A DNA stretch of 38,295 nt from Methylomicrobium sp. (GTDB lineage Bacteria; Pseudomonadota; Gammaproteobacteria; Methylococcales; Methylomonadaceae). Under the pieces are notes generated by a model that had not been told where the DNA came from, ran no database searches, and saw nothing but the letters and a program-made list of their open reading frames with translations. Positions 14,389-23,250 of this stretch are shown here, one piece after another. The position numbers were made by a program, and so were the translations under genes. The stretch covers positions 1-38,295 of the forward strand of contig JAGXSU010000135.1 of the NCBI GenBank assembly GCA_018333785.1, given 5' to 3'. Every line of letters starts with the position of its first letter. The stretch's first letter is position 1.

Positions 14389-16047
14389 CTAAATTGCGAT
14401 CAGTGCTAATAAGGGCAACATTAACAGCCACCAATAAAGCGACCTTGGCACTTCTATTTTTTGCGGGCTACCGAATGGGCCTTCAAAACCGTCCGGATCG
14501 ATAGTTCTGATCCGAATGAAATAGGTGCCTGCTGATGGCGTCGGGATAAGCAGTTTGGGCTCATCGGTAACGGTATCAACAGTGGGCTTGGTAAATTCCT
14601 TATCTTCGGCCATTTGCAGTTGATATTTTTGTCCGGACGCTCCCGCGCGCCAGCGGATTTCCATAGAATCGCCGTCTATCTCGGGTTCCTCGGCCTCGGG
14701 AGCGGGAGGGACGCGTCTAAATTCTTGCGGATCGCTGAACGGGCCTCGTCCTTCCTTGGCATCAATCGAGGCTACCCGCCAATAATAAGTACCCAAGGGT
14801 AGTTTCATCGCGATTGCCAGTTCAAATGTTTCAAGGTCCGGCTTGTCCAGCAGAAGCTCCGTAAATTCAGCATCCCGGGCAATTTGGAAGTGGTAACGCG
14901 AGATTGTTTCTATCTGAGACCATGCAAAGCCGGGTGCTTCTTCGGCGATACCCGCACCAGCTTTGGGCTGGATAGGGAAGGGCGTTTCCGGACGGGCGTT
15001 GAGTATAAAATGCTTTTCGGCATTCTTGCCTTCCAAACCGTACTCATCTATGCCGCGAACGCGGAGTGTATATTCGCCGTCGGGTAAATCCGGGCCGCGA
15101 AGGGGGGCTGTCGTCGTGTAATGCCGGTCAAATAAAAGTTGCGAGAAGGAGACGGAAGGCGCGATTTGCAGTCGGTAGCCTCGTGTATCAGGCTGCTCAG
15201 GAAGCTTGAGCATCATGGGAACGCGGTCGAACTCATCCGGCAGTGCCGAAACATCGGGCGCCTCCAGCAATTTGACCGGCGGCAGCGGTGTTCCGTTCGC
15301 GGCTGACACGGTGCCAAAACCCGCGGCAACGGTTTGACTGACGTTTGCATTGTTGACCTCGACGCTGCCTTTCAACACTTCGGTACGTGATTCTGCTTGT
15401 GCTTCTTCGGCGCTGACGCGATAGTCCGTTCCTCTCACCGAGGTTACTGCAGCCGGTGTCGAGATCTCAAATCGTGTTGCCGCCCCCTTTTTTGGCGCAA
15501 CCAATGTTTCCAATCGGCCTTTTTCCAGGTGTAATCGTGTGTCGGTCATTCCCGTAGAGCCGAATAGACCGACGGATTTTATATTCAACAGACTGTCGGC
15601 TTGAAGCAGCACCCGCGAGCCATCGACGAATTCCAGTGTGACGTTGGTGCCAGACTGGGTTCGAACTGTGTCACCAATCATCAGCCAGTCGCCCTCAGAT
15701 AATAGCCGTCCGGGTTCTTTGCCTTCCTCCAAAACTTCGACTTCGCCTTGCAGACTCTGAACTCTCGCCAGAAAAGGTTCTTTTCTTAGCCAGGCTACCG
15801 GAATACGTAATTGCCCTCCCGGCGGAAGATGAAAAGGGTCGGAGACTTGGTTAAGGGCTTGTAATTTTGACCAGAGGCTTAGCGATGTCAAGTGCCGTTC
15901 AGTGATGTTCCAGATAGTGTCCCCCGGTTCCACTTCATAAAGCCAGTCTTGTGCATAAGCGGGGCGAAAAAAAAGGAGTCCGAAGCCAAGGGTAAAAACC
16001 ATAAGCAGATGAACAAAAGGATGTGTGTAGCGATTAAACTGCGTCAT
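14389..16047 (-). CDS. LysM-FecR-domain periplasmic protein with fibronectin-like repeats
   Basis: A 552-residue protein. A signal peptide (about 1-32, ending AYA-QD) is followed by a LysM peptidoglycan-binding module (YEVEPGDTIWNITERHL, 37-53). A FecR-type domain (about 93-225; GDTVRTQSGTNVTLEFVDGS, ATRFEISTPAAVTSVRGTDY) comes next, then three beta-sandwich repeats each with a 'Y-x-x-Q-I-A/M' strand. A hydrophobic C-terminus (SLYWWLLMLPLLALIAI) forms a membrane anchor. FecR-LysM proteins are often paired with CHASE2 proteins, presumably as an envelope-sensing unit. Here the partner follows after 9 nt. Confidence 0.85.
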   Translation of the reverse strand: MTQFNRYTHPFVHLLMVFTLGFGLLFFRPAYAQDWLYEVEPGDTIWNITERHLTSLSLWSKLQALNQVSDPFHLPPGGQLRIPVAWLRKEPFLARVQSLQGEVEVLEEGKEPGRLLSEGDWLMIGDTVRTQSGTNVTLEFVDGSRVLLQADSLLNIKSVGLFGSTGMTDTRLHLEKGRLETLVAPKKGAATRFEISTPAAVTSVRGTDYRVSAEEAQAESRTEVLKGSVEVNNANVSQTVAAGFGTVSAANGTPLPPVKLLEAPDVSALPDEFDRVPMMLKLPEQPDTRGYRLQIAPSVSFSQLLFDRHYTTTAPLRGPDLPDGEYTLRVRGIDEYGLEGKNAEKHFILNARPETPFPIQPKAGAGIAEEAPGFAWSQIETISRYHFQIARDAEFTELLLDKPDLETFELAIAMKLPLGTYYWRVASIDAKEGRGPFSDPQEFRRVPPAPEAEEPEIDGDSMEIRWRAGASGQKYQLQMAEDKEFTKPTVDTVTDEPKLLIPTPSAGTYFIRIRTIDPDGFEGPFGSPQKIEVPRSLYWWLLMLPLLALIAI

Positions 16048-16335
16048 GTGTATAACGACCCCCCGATCGCTGATGTTTTGCCTTTTATTTATTTTATTGA
16101 GTTCGGTACTTCCGGATACACCAGAGCCTTCCTCGCGAAGATGTTTGAAAATGCATTATAGGGGGATGGTAGGGGCTGGTATAGGAAAAACAATAGCCCT
16201 TTAGGGCAAAGTAGACGGTGTTTGTCTCCCGTAAAACAGGATTGATTCGTAATTGACTGCTATTCATTTCAAGCAGTTGAATGATTAACAGCGAAACAAG
16301 GGCCTATTCAGCAAAGCTGTCGCTAGATTTTAAGT

Positions 16336-16626
16336 CTGAAGTTTCCCAATAATTTCAAAAATGGACAGCCATTCTGCTTGGGCTGCAGGAATTATCGATA
16401 GAGTCTGTGTAACCGGTGGCAAACCTATAAATAAATCTTCGTTCGCGTAAGGCTGAGGCGTCATCCCGGCAGGGATCGCCGGGATCCAGGACACAAGGAC
16501 GTGCTACAGCCCTCGCCATCCATGGCTTCTGGTTTCCGGCAATCCCTGCCGGAATGACGGTAACTATTAATGCAAACAACGCTCTCTAACAAGCGTGGAC
16601 AACCCTAAAAAACTGGGAAACTTCAG
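16336..16626. mobile_element. 291-bp MITE-like element with 13-bp terminal inverted repeats
   Basis: CTGAAGTTTCCCA (16336-16348) is the exact reverse complement of TGGGAAACTTCAG (16614-16626). The interval lies in the 635-base gene-free gap 16048-16682 and contains the palindromic repeat at 16459-16559. No coding sequence with a recognisable product is inside. The ends suggest a non-autonomous insertion. Apart from these, the gap shows only AT-rich sequence that should hold the promoter of the FecR-CHASE2 operon near 16050-16150. Confidence 0.5.
16459..16559. repeat. 101-bp palindromic repeat (CGTCATTCCGGCAGGG type)
   Basis: Arms 16459-16489 and 16529-16559 match in 27 of 31 positions as reverse complements (core CCGGCAGGGATYGCCGG). 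Each arm is itself a small palindrome. Sequences of this kind are scattered through many proteobacterial genomes as extragenic repeats. The two arms have drifted by transitions, which suggests an old insertion. Confidence 0.7.
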
Positions 16627-16682
16627 TTTAAGTCTTAGCACCAGAATGAAGAGACTCATGAAATTTGACGTTTTAAAATAAA

Positions 16683-16988
16683 TCAAATCACACCGCCATC
16701 GATTACCGGTATAACCCGATAGCCGATGCCGGCTCCTTTGAATTCGGCTTTGAGCCGGGCGATGAGCGCCGTGAGCCCGGCCTGATCCAGGTACATCTGA
16801 AAACGGATCTTGCGTTGCCGACCGGTGACCTGTTCGGCAGTTGATAGACCTTCATTCCTGTGATCGTGAGCGCTGACCGGAAAGCTGATAAAACCCAGCT
16901 CGGATTCAATCTCCAAAAGGCAGTCGACAATCGCTTCCTCAATACTGGGGGGTACGCTTAGCGTCACCATAAATTCATTTTTGCTCAC
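16683..16988 (-). CDS. DUF3240 family protein
   Basis: A 101-residue soluble protein (VTLSVPPSIEEAIVDCLLEIE, then QRKIRFQMYLDQ) that I recognise as DUF3240, a family found at the end of heavy-metal RND operons and built like a small ferredoxin-fold/PII-like domain. It starts 2 nt after the pump's stop codon, so it belongs to the same transcript. Its biochemical role is not established. A metal-sensing or pump-modulating role is inference from context. Confidence 0.75.
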   Translation of the reverse strand: MSKNEFMVTLSVPPSIEEAIVDCLLEIESELGFISFPVSAHDHRNEGLSTAEQVTGRQRKIRFQMYLDQAGLTALIARLKAEFKGAGIGYRVIPVIDGGVI

Positions 16989-16990
16989 GA

Positions 16991-19900
16991 TCAGGCTTCC
17001 TTGGGTTGACCAAATAGTTTGAATAAAATAGGTAATAGAAACAAGGTCAGAAAGGTCGATGAAACCAGTCCGCCTATCACGACGATTGCCAATGGCCGTT
17101 GAATTTCCGAACCCGGACCTGTTGCAAAGAGCAAAGGAATCAGACCGAAAGCCGCAATGCTGGCCGTCATCATGACCGGGCGCAGTCTGCGTATCGAGCC
17201 GGTAATGACGACATCTTCTATTGCCATGCCGGTCGCGCGTAACTGGTTGAAGTAGCTGACCATGACCACACCATTCAGGACGGCAATACCCAGCAAGGCA
17301 ATAAAACCAACCGAGGCGGGTACGGATAGATATTCACCCGACAACCATAAGCCAAATACGCCGCCGATCATGGCCAGCGGAATATTGGATAACACCAGCG
17401 TGGCCTGTCTTACTGAGCCGAAGGTCGAGAACAGTAACAGAAAAATCAAACCCAGGGCCACGGGGATAACAATGGTCAATCTGGCTGCAGCCCGTTGCTG
17501 ATTTTCAAATTGGCCGCCGAACTCTACAAAATAGCCGGCCGGCAGTTTCACTTTTTCGGCAATCGTGCGGCGCGCTTCATCAACAAAACCGACCAGATCC
17601 CGGTTGTCCACGTTGCTGCGAATCACGACAAAGCGTTGCCCACGTTCCCGTTCAACTGACACGACACCTTCGATGCGCTTTAAATGCGCAACGGCTGTGA
17701 TGGGCACTTTTTCGCCACTGGGTAACGTGATCTGCAGGCTTTCAAAATTAGCTGATGAACTGGCGCCGCGTAAAATCAAGGGCGTCCGTTTGATGCCTTC
17801 TTGCACAATGCCGAGATTTAATCCCTCTATCTGAGAACGGAGCAATGTTTGCAGACTGTCGCCGTTCAGGCCTAGACGGCCCAAGGCTAAGTTGTCCAGT
17901 TCAACCGATAAAAACTGCATCCCCTCGTTTTGTTTGGCAAAGACATCGGAGGATCCGGAGATATTTTTAAGTAGAGTAACAATTTCCTGGGCTTTTTCAT
18001 TCAGAAGAGCCAGATCACTGCCGAATAATTTGACGGCCAGATCGCCGCGGGTGCCGGTCAGCATTTCGGAAACCCGCATTTCAATGGGTTGTGTAAAGCC
18101 ATAAGCAATACCCGGCGTTCCGGCCATGACTTTACGTATTTCGTCGATCAAGGCTTCCTTGCTGTCCATACGCCACTCTTCCTTGGGTTTTAAGACGAGG
18201 AAAGTGTCGGTTTCGTTGAGGCCCATCGGGTCCAGACCCAATTCATCCGAGCCGACGCGGGAGACTATTTTGACGACTTCAGGAACATTTTTAAGAATAT
18301 TCTGTTGCACTTTACCGTCCAGCGTAACCGACTGGTCTAGCGTGATGGACGGCAGCTTTTCCAATTGAATGATGATATCGCCTTCATCCAGTGTCGGCAT
18401 AAAGGTACTGCCTATCTGGCTGAAGATGAAAACAGTGATGACCAATAAAATGCCAACACCGCCAAAGAGTTTTTTAGCATTGATCATGCACCATTCCAGC
18501 ATGGGCCGGTAAAGCCGGATCAATTGTCTGGGTAGCCAAGGTTCTTCGTGTGATATTTTTTTTAGCAGGTAAGAGGCCAGCACCGGAATGATGCTTAATG
18601 ACAATAATAATGAACCGCTCAACGCGAAGACAATAGTCAATGCTACCGGTCTGAATAATTTGCCTTCCAGGCCTTGCAGGGTCAGCAAAGGTAAAAAGAC
18701 GATGATGATAATCAAAATACCCGAAATGACAGGTGCGGCAACTTCCCGGGTGGCTCTGTAGATGACGTGTAATTTAGGCAGGCGTGAGGCTTTTTCCTGG
18801 TGAGCCAAATGGGTAATGATATTTTCGACCACCACTACCGCTGCATCCACCAGCATGCCTATTGCAATAGCCAAACCGCCCAAACTCATCAAATTGGCCG
18901 ACATGTCCATGCCCCGCATTAGGATAAAGGTCACCAGTGCCGCCAAAGGCAGTGCCAGCGCCACAGTAAGTGCCGCGCGTAAATTTCCCAGAAATAACAG
19001 CAGCAAAATAACGACCAGTACAATGGCTTCAACCAGTGCCTTGATGACGGTATGAACGGCTTTACCGACCAAATCGCCGCGATTGTAGAATACGTCGATA
19101 TGAACCCCCTCCGGAAATGCGGAACTGATATCGTCCAGTTTCTGCTCAATCAGGTTGATGGTTTGCTGGGCGTTGGCCCCGCGCAGGCTCAAGACCAGGC
19201 CGGTAACCGATTCGCCTTTGCCGTTTTTACTGACAGCGCCATAGCGGGTCATTGAGCCGGTCCGTATTTCTGCGATGTCGCCGACTCTGATCGGGGTTCC
19301 CTGGTCGTCGCTGACCACAATGTTACGAATATCTTCCTGGGTTTTGATGCGGCCTTCGGCGCGGACTATCAGAGCCTCTTCACCTTCCGAGAGACGACCG
19401 GCGCCATCATTACGGTTATTGTGTTCCAGGGCGTTGATTAATTGATCGATACCGATATGCCTGGCTGACATGCGGGTGTTATCGGGTACTACTTCAAAGC
19501 TTCTGACCAGACCGCCCAATGAATTGACATCGGCAACGCCGGGCACGGTTCTCAACGCCGGCCGGATAACCCAGTCCAGTAAACTGCGCCGTTCCATCAA
19601 ACTGAGATCGCCGCCCTCGACGGAAAACATGAACATCTCGCCCAAAGGAGTGGTCATTGGCGCAATACCACCCTCAATGCCTGAGGGCAATTCACCCCAA
19701 ACAGTATTCAAGCGTTCGGCAACTTGCTGACGCGCCCAGAAAATATCGGTGCCTTCTTCAAAATCCAGCGTGATGTCGGTCATCGCATACTTGGCGATGG
19801 AGCGCAGCATGGTTTGATGCGGTATGCCCAGTAATTCGACTTCAATCGGCGCGGTGATCCGGCTTTCGATTTCTTCCGGCGTCATGCCGGGTGATTTGAC

Positions 19901-20047
19901 AATGATCTTGACTTGCGTCGGAGACACCTCAGGAAAGGCATCGATGGGAATATTGCTGACGGCATAATAGCCGCCTCCCGCTAGCGCTACCATCAACAAC
20001 AGCATCATGATGCGCTGTGAGAGGGCAAAACGAATCAGGTTGATCAT
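16991..20047 (-). CDS. Heavy-metal efflux RND pump (CzcA/CusA family)
   Basis: An inner-membrane proton/cation antiporter of 1018 residues from ATG 20047, whose A overlaps the upstream TGA (TGATG). The N-terminal helix and porter domain begin INLIRFALSQRIMMLLLMVALAGGG, with IPIDAFPEVSPTQVKI (33-48). The TM4 motif is AIGMLVDAAVVVVEN (395-409) with the proton-relay Asp401. This resembles the CusA-type AIGxxVDAA rather than the DFG form of CzcA. However, the positions of two of the CusA methionines (YMP, EMVETT) read IIIQ and NETDTF, so the metal cannot be named. It works with the adjacent fusion protein and outer-membrane factor as a tripartite export system. The C-terminal half repeats the fold (GGVFGLWLSGEYLSVPASVGF). 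Confidence 0.92.
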   Translation of the reverse strand: MINLIRFALSQRIMMLLLMVALAGGGYYAVSNIPIDAFPEVSPTQVKIIVKSPGMTPEEIESRITAPIEVELLGIPHQTMLRSIAKYAMTDITLDFEEGTDIFWARQQVAERLNTVWGELPSGIEGGIAPMTTPLGEMFMFSVEGGDLSLMERRSLLDWVIRPALRTVPGVADVNSLGGLVRSFEVVPDNTRMSARHIGIDQLINALEHNNRNDGAGRLSEGEEALIVRAEGRIKTQEDIRNIVVSDDQGTPIRVGDIAEIRTGSMTRYGAVSKNGKGESVTGLVLSLRGANAQQTINLIEQKLDDISSAFPEGVHIDVFYNRGDLVGKAVHTVIKALVEAIVLVVILLLLFLGNLRAALTVALALPLAALVTFILMRGMDMSANLMSLGGLAIAIGMLVDAAVVVVENIITHLAHQEKASRLPKLHVIYRATREVAAPVISGILIIIIVFLPLLTLQGLEGKLFRPVALTIVFALSGSLLLSLSIIPVLASYLLKKISHEEPWLPRQLIRLYRPMLEWCMINAKKLFGGVGILLVITVFIFSQIGSTFMPTLDEGDIIIQLEKLPSITLDQSVTLDGKVQQNILKNVPEVVKIVSRVGSDELGLDPMGLNETDTFLVLKPKEEWRMDSKEALIDEIRKVMAGTPGIAYGFTQPIEMRVSEMLTGTRGDLAVKLFGSDLALLNEKAQEIVTLLKNISGSSDVFAKQNEGMQFLSVELDNLALGRLGLNGDSLQTLLRSQIEGLNLGIVQEGIKRTPLILRGASSSANFESLQITLPSGEKVPITAVAHLKRIEGVVSVERERGQRFVVIRSNVDNRDLVGFVDEARRTIAEKVKLPAGYFVEFGGQFENQQRAAARLTIVIPVALGLIFLLLFSTFGSVRQATLVLSNIPLAMIGGVFGLWLSGEYLSVPASVGFIALLGIAVLNGVVMVSYFNQLRATGMAIEDVVITGSIRRLRPVMMTASIAAFGLIPLLFATGPGSEIQRPLAIVVIGGLVSSTFLTLFLLPILFKLFGQPKEA

Positions 20048-21231
20048 CAGTCTGCATCCCCCAAGCCCAGCCAATTGGCTTTAAGAGCGGCTGCACCGCT
20101 TAGCGCGACAACAGATTGAGCCGGTAAATTACTGCTGATAAAAGATTCGCTCTCCTGCCTGCCTATGATCTGAGCGGGGGAAACCAAAAAGCCTTGCTCA
20201 TTTTTGATGAATATAAACGCCTGATCCTGGTGTTGTGCAATCGCTTCATTAGGCAGCTTGAAAGCCGCTTGTTCAAGCACTTTGATCACATTCACCTGTA
20301 AACTTTGGCCGGGACGGACTTCGTTCTGGGGTGACTGAATGACTGCGCGGGCCGTTATGGTCTGGTTCTGATCATTGACGCTCTGACCCAACAGGCTTAT
20401 CTTGGCCGTCACCTCCGAGTCAGTGATAGTGACTTTGTCACCCAAATGAATCGTGTTAATTTTCTCCTGCGGAATACTCAGTTCTAACCACAGTTCGGTG
20501 AGGTCGGCTAAATGGAATAAGGCGGTCTGATTATCAACCCGGCTGCCGGTGACGCTTTTACTTTCGAGTACGACGCCTGAAATAGGGGATACCACATTCA
20601 GTACGCTGTTCAGTTGCCGGGTTGTTTCCAGTTGTTTGATAGCGGCCTCGGTCATGCCGGTTAAGCGCAGCAGTTGCCGGGCTTCATTGGTTTCGGCGCT
20701 TAACGAGTCATAGCGGCTGCGTGATTCTTGCAAACGGCTGTTCGCGATGATGCCGCTGTCAGCCATCTTTTTGTCACGCTGAAAAACGGATTCGGCCAGA
20801 CGCAGTTCATTGCCCGCTTTAAGATATTGCCGTTGCAGGTTCAATAATTCCGGGCTGTTAATTTGCGCCAGTAATTGACCTTGGCTGACTTTGTCGCCTA
20901 TCGCGACTGCAATTTTGGTTATCAGTCCACCTTGAGCCGCGCTGACCCAATTTTCTTTGTTAGGCGGAATAATGGCTTTGGCCGCAGCTTGCAGCAGAGG
21001 AATTTCCTGAACCTTTGTTAACTCACCTGTTTTGATGCCCAGCGCCAGAATTTGAGCTTCGGAAATTTCAATCTGTCGGGTTTCTTTGCCGGTTTCCGGT
21101 AATGGAGCCGGTGCGCTGACGGCCGCTGCGTTTGTTTCAGGTACTGTTTCCGGTCCAGGCGCTATTTCATCGGCAACGCTGTTCATCGCGATCAGGCTTA
21201 AGGTCAGAGTAAAGGTTTTAACTAATTTCAT
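20047..21231 (-). CDS. RND membrane-fusion protein (CzcB/CusB/HlyD family)
   Basis: A 394-residue periplasmic adaptor with a signal peptide (MKLVKTFTLTLSLIAMNSVA). The lipoyl/barrel-sandwich hybrid halves are IIPPNKENWVSAAQGGLITK, then AVAIGDKVSQGQLLAQINSPEL and SPISGVVLESKSVTGSRVDN. A helical hairpin lies between them (about 125-205), followed by beta-barrel and proximal domains (RPGQSLQVNVIKVLEQAAFKLP). It links the pump to the outer-membrane factor. Its ATG overlaps the stop of the upstream gene by ATGA and its stop overlaps the pump start, so the three are tightly coupled. Confidence 0.9.
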   Translation of the reverse strand: MKLVKTFTLTLSLIAMNSVADEIAPGPETVPETNAAAVSAPAPLPETGKETRQIEISEAQILALGIKTGELTKVQEIPLLQAAAKAIIPPNKENWVSAAQGGLITKIAVAIGDKVSQGQLLAQINSPELLNLQRQYLKAGNELRLAESVFQRDKKMADSGIIANSRLQESRSRYDSLSAETNEARQLLRLTGMTEAAIKQLETTRQLNSVLNVVSPISGVVLESKSVTGSRVDNQTALFHLADLTELWLELSIPQEKINTIHLGDKVTITDSEVTAKISLLGQSVNDQNQTITARAVIQSPQNEVRPGQSLQVNVIKVLEQAAFKLPNEAIAQHQDQAFIFIKNEQGFLVSPAQIIGRQESESFISSNLPAQSVVALSGAAALKANWLGLGDAD

Positions 21232-22484
21232 GGCAATACTCCTACCGCCTGGTTATAAAGGGCAATGTCGCGCTGGAGCATGACCGCGCGTTCGTTGGCA
21301 TAGAGGATGGATTGTTGGGTGCGCGCCTGGATTTTAAGCAAATCCATCAGATTGATTTCACCGGCCGAAAAGCTGAGTTCTGTCATTTCTAAATGTTCTT
21401 CGGCCAGTTTTTTGAGCTGGTTGGCATTACCCTGTTCGGCACGGTTAACTTCCAAAGCATGTTCTGCCTCATGATGCGCCAGCTCCAGGTCTCGATAGAG
21501 CTGGTCGCGTTGGGTAATCAGTTGATTCAATTCCACGTTCACTGCGGCAATCTGGGGTGCCATATGAGCGCTGCCGCCAAAGGGGACGGAGACGCCGATA
21601 TTGAAACTTTCTGTGTCATTACTGCGAGGGTCGTTGTTGCCCCGGTCGCTGTTAATGCCCACCGCCAATTGTGTTTGGCCCGAGCCGACCCGCCGGATGG
21701 CTTCAAGTTCGGCTTGTTTGCGGTCAATTTGACTGTTTACAGCCACCAAGTTCGGATGGTTTTGTTTGATTTCAGTCAGTTCCGATAAGGATTCCTGATA
21801 GCGAGCGGGAATTTTAGAGCTTTGGGTAATACTGATATAGCGTTTTCGGGCGTGCATGATTTCCGCTTCCGCGAGGGTCAGCGAGGATTGTTTTTGCAGC
21901 AATTCGCTTTGGGCCAGCAACAGATCGGATCGGGCTAAATCGCCCAATTCATAACGTTGCCGGACTTTATCCAGTAAGGCCTGGGTGACCTCTTTGTCCG
22001 TTTTAGCCTGATTGAATTTGATGTTGGCCAATTCTATGTCCCAGAGGGCGGCTCTGATCAGGCCGGCAATTCTGAGTTTGACCGCCGATTTTTGGGATTG
22101 CGCGCTGTTTCCCGCTTGTTTTGCCAGTGCCTGTTCTGCGTCGCGTTGACCCGGATTCCATAAAGGTACCTGGACTGCCGCATCCAGAATATGCAGCGTG
22201 CCGCTGGTTGCTTCCTGGAATGCCAGACCTGCGCTTGCAGCCCCGGCTGTCCAGCTTTGGCTGCGCTCGGCAATGGCGGCAGATTCTTCTTCCAAAGCAT
22301 TGAGCCATGACGCGTCGGGGTAATTCTCCATCGTGGCATCAATAACCTGGCTTAATGTCAAACCGGTATCCACTTCGATTGGATCGTGATGTCCGGGGCT
22401 GGTTAGCGATTCCGCGTGTCCCAACAGGGCAGTGGTCTGCAGGCTAATCAGCAATCCGGCTCTCAACAGGTTGAGGGCAAACAT
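21228..22484 (-). CDS. RND outer-membrane factor (CzcC/TolC family)
   Basis: A protein of 418 residues from ATG 22484. This start is chosen because GGAG lies 8 nt upstream; a longer reading from TTG 22496 includes that site. A signal peptide ends near LLGHAES. Two duplicated TolC-like helical halves follow (LTLSQVIDATMENYPDASWL; RQRYELGDLARSDLLLAQSEL; then LSFSAGEINLMDLLKIQARTQQ), together with beta-strand segments such as FNIGVSVPFGG. It forms the outer-membrane channel of the metal-efflux complex and is the first gene of the operon. Confidence 0.88.
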   Translation of the reverse strand: MFALNLLRAGLLISLQTTALLGHAESLTSPGHHDPIEVDTGLTLSQVIDATMENYPDASWLNALEEESAAIAERSQSWTAGAASAGLAFQEATSGTLHILDAAVQVPLWNPGQRDAEQALAKQAGNSAQSQKSAVKLRIAGLIRAALWDIELANIKFNQAKTDKEVTQALLDKVRQRYELGDLARSDLLLAQSELLQKQSSLTLAEAEIMHARKRYISITQSSKIPARYQESLSELTEIKQNHPNLVAVNSQIDRKQAELEAIRRVGSGQTQLAVGINSDRGNNDPRSNDTESFNIGVSVPFGGSAHMAPQIAAVNVELNQLITQRDQLYRDLELAHHEAEHALEVNRAEQGNANQLKKLAEEHLEMTELSFSAGEINLMDLLKIQARTQQSILYANERAVMLQRDIALYNQAVGVLP

Positions 22485-22812
22485 AGTTAACTCCAAAAGC
22501 GGTTAGGTCACGAAATGCACAAAAGACACTCTTCGAATGACGCACTGAAATGAGGTGTGTCGTTTAATACAATCGTGTTTTTACTCCATCTGGAAACCGG
22601 GCGTATTTTCGACCAGTTAGGAGTACTGTTTTTCGTTGATTAAATCATTATTCGTAACTAGTTCGTGGAGCAACAAAACTAAGGTGATGCATCGAATAAT
22701 TACGACTATTTTAAGATTAATAAGACAGTCATTAGATCAAGTCAGCATGAAACAAAACTGAAAATCAGGGCGCCAGCAACTTTAACTTTATGCTGTGCGG
22801 GTTTCAGTCTGT
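22485..22812. other. Gene-free interval upstream of the metal-efflux operon
   Basis: AT-rich, no coding sequence seen. Inverted repeats that could be regulatory are ATTATTCG (22647-22654) with CGAATAAT (22693-22700), and GACGCAC (22539-22545) with GTGTGTC (22555-22561, one mismatch). No MerR-type or CopR-type box was recognised. Confidence 0.4.
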
Positions 22813-23241
22813 TTAAAGAAAGGCAGGGGGGGCGCGCGGGGAATGTGGGGTCAAAAACGCTCTATGAGCCGGTTTGGCATGAGCGGTTAAATGAACGGTA
22901 TAGCAAAAAGCGCCGGCATAAGTTAAAAAGACGAATGCGGCGGTAATTAAGGCCTGCACGTCATGCTGGCCTGGCGATGAGCCGTGAAGGCCGAAGTCTA
23001 TGACGATAGGCAGTTCATCGCCGGCATGATCGGGTAAAGCGTCCGATGAAGGCGCTTCGGAAAAGAAGCTGTACTGTTCCAAACCGGGTATATGGAGTCC
23101 GGTTGCGGGTTCAGGGGATGAGGTGTGTGCATGTAACAAAGGCGATACCAGTTGCAGTATCGCCAGCGTAATCAACAGCCAGCGCCAGACCATCAGGTTG
23201 AGTCCTGATCGGCGTTGAGTGCTGAACACATCAAACAGCAT
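22813..23241 (-). CDS. Hypothetical small membrane-associated protein beside the efflux operon
   Basis: Up to 142 residues. A second start at 23193 (MVWRWLLITLAILQLVSPLLHAHTSS) has AGGA 9 nt upstream and gives a better signal peptide, so the true protein may be 126 residues. It has an N-terminal hydrophobic segment ending in His-Ala-His, a second hydrophobic segment (ALITAAFVFLTYAGAFCYTV), and a Pro/His-rich tail with AHAKPAHRAF and TPHSPRAPP. The position just upstream of the efflux genes and the scattered His residues recall small periplasmic metal-responsive proteins such as CzcI, but similarity cannot be claimed. It begins 9 nt after metG ends. Confidence 0.6.
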   Translation of the reverse strand: MLFDVFSTQRRSGLNLMVWRWLLITLAILQLVSPLLHAHTSSPEPATGLHIPGLEQYSFFSEAPSSDALPDHAGDELPIVIDFGLHGSSPGQHDVQALITAAFVFLTYAGAFCYTVHLTAHAKPAHRAFLTPHSPRAPPAFL

Positions 23242-23250
23242 AATTGGCCA

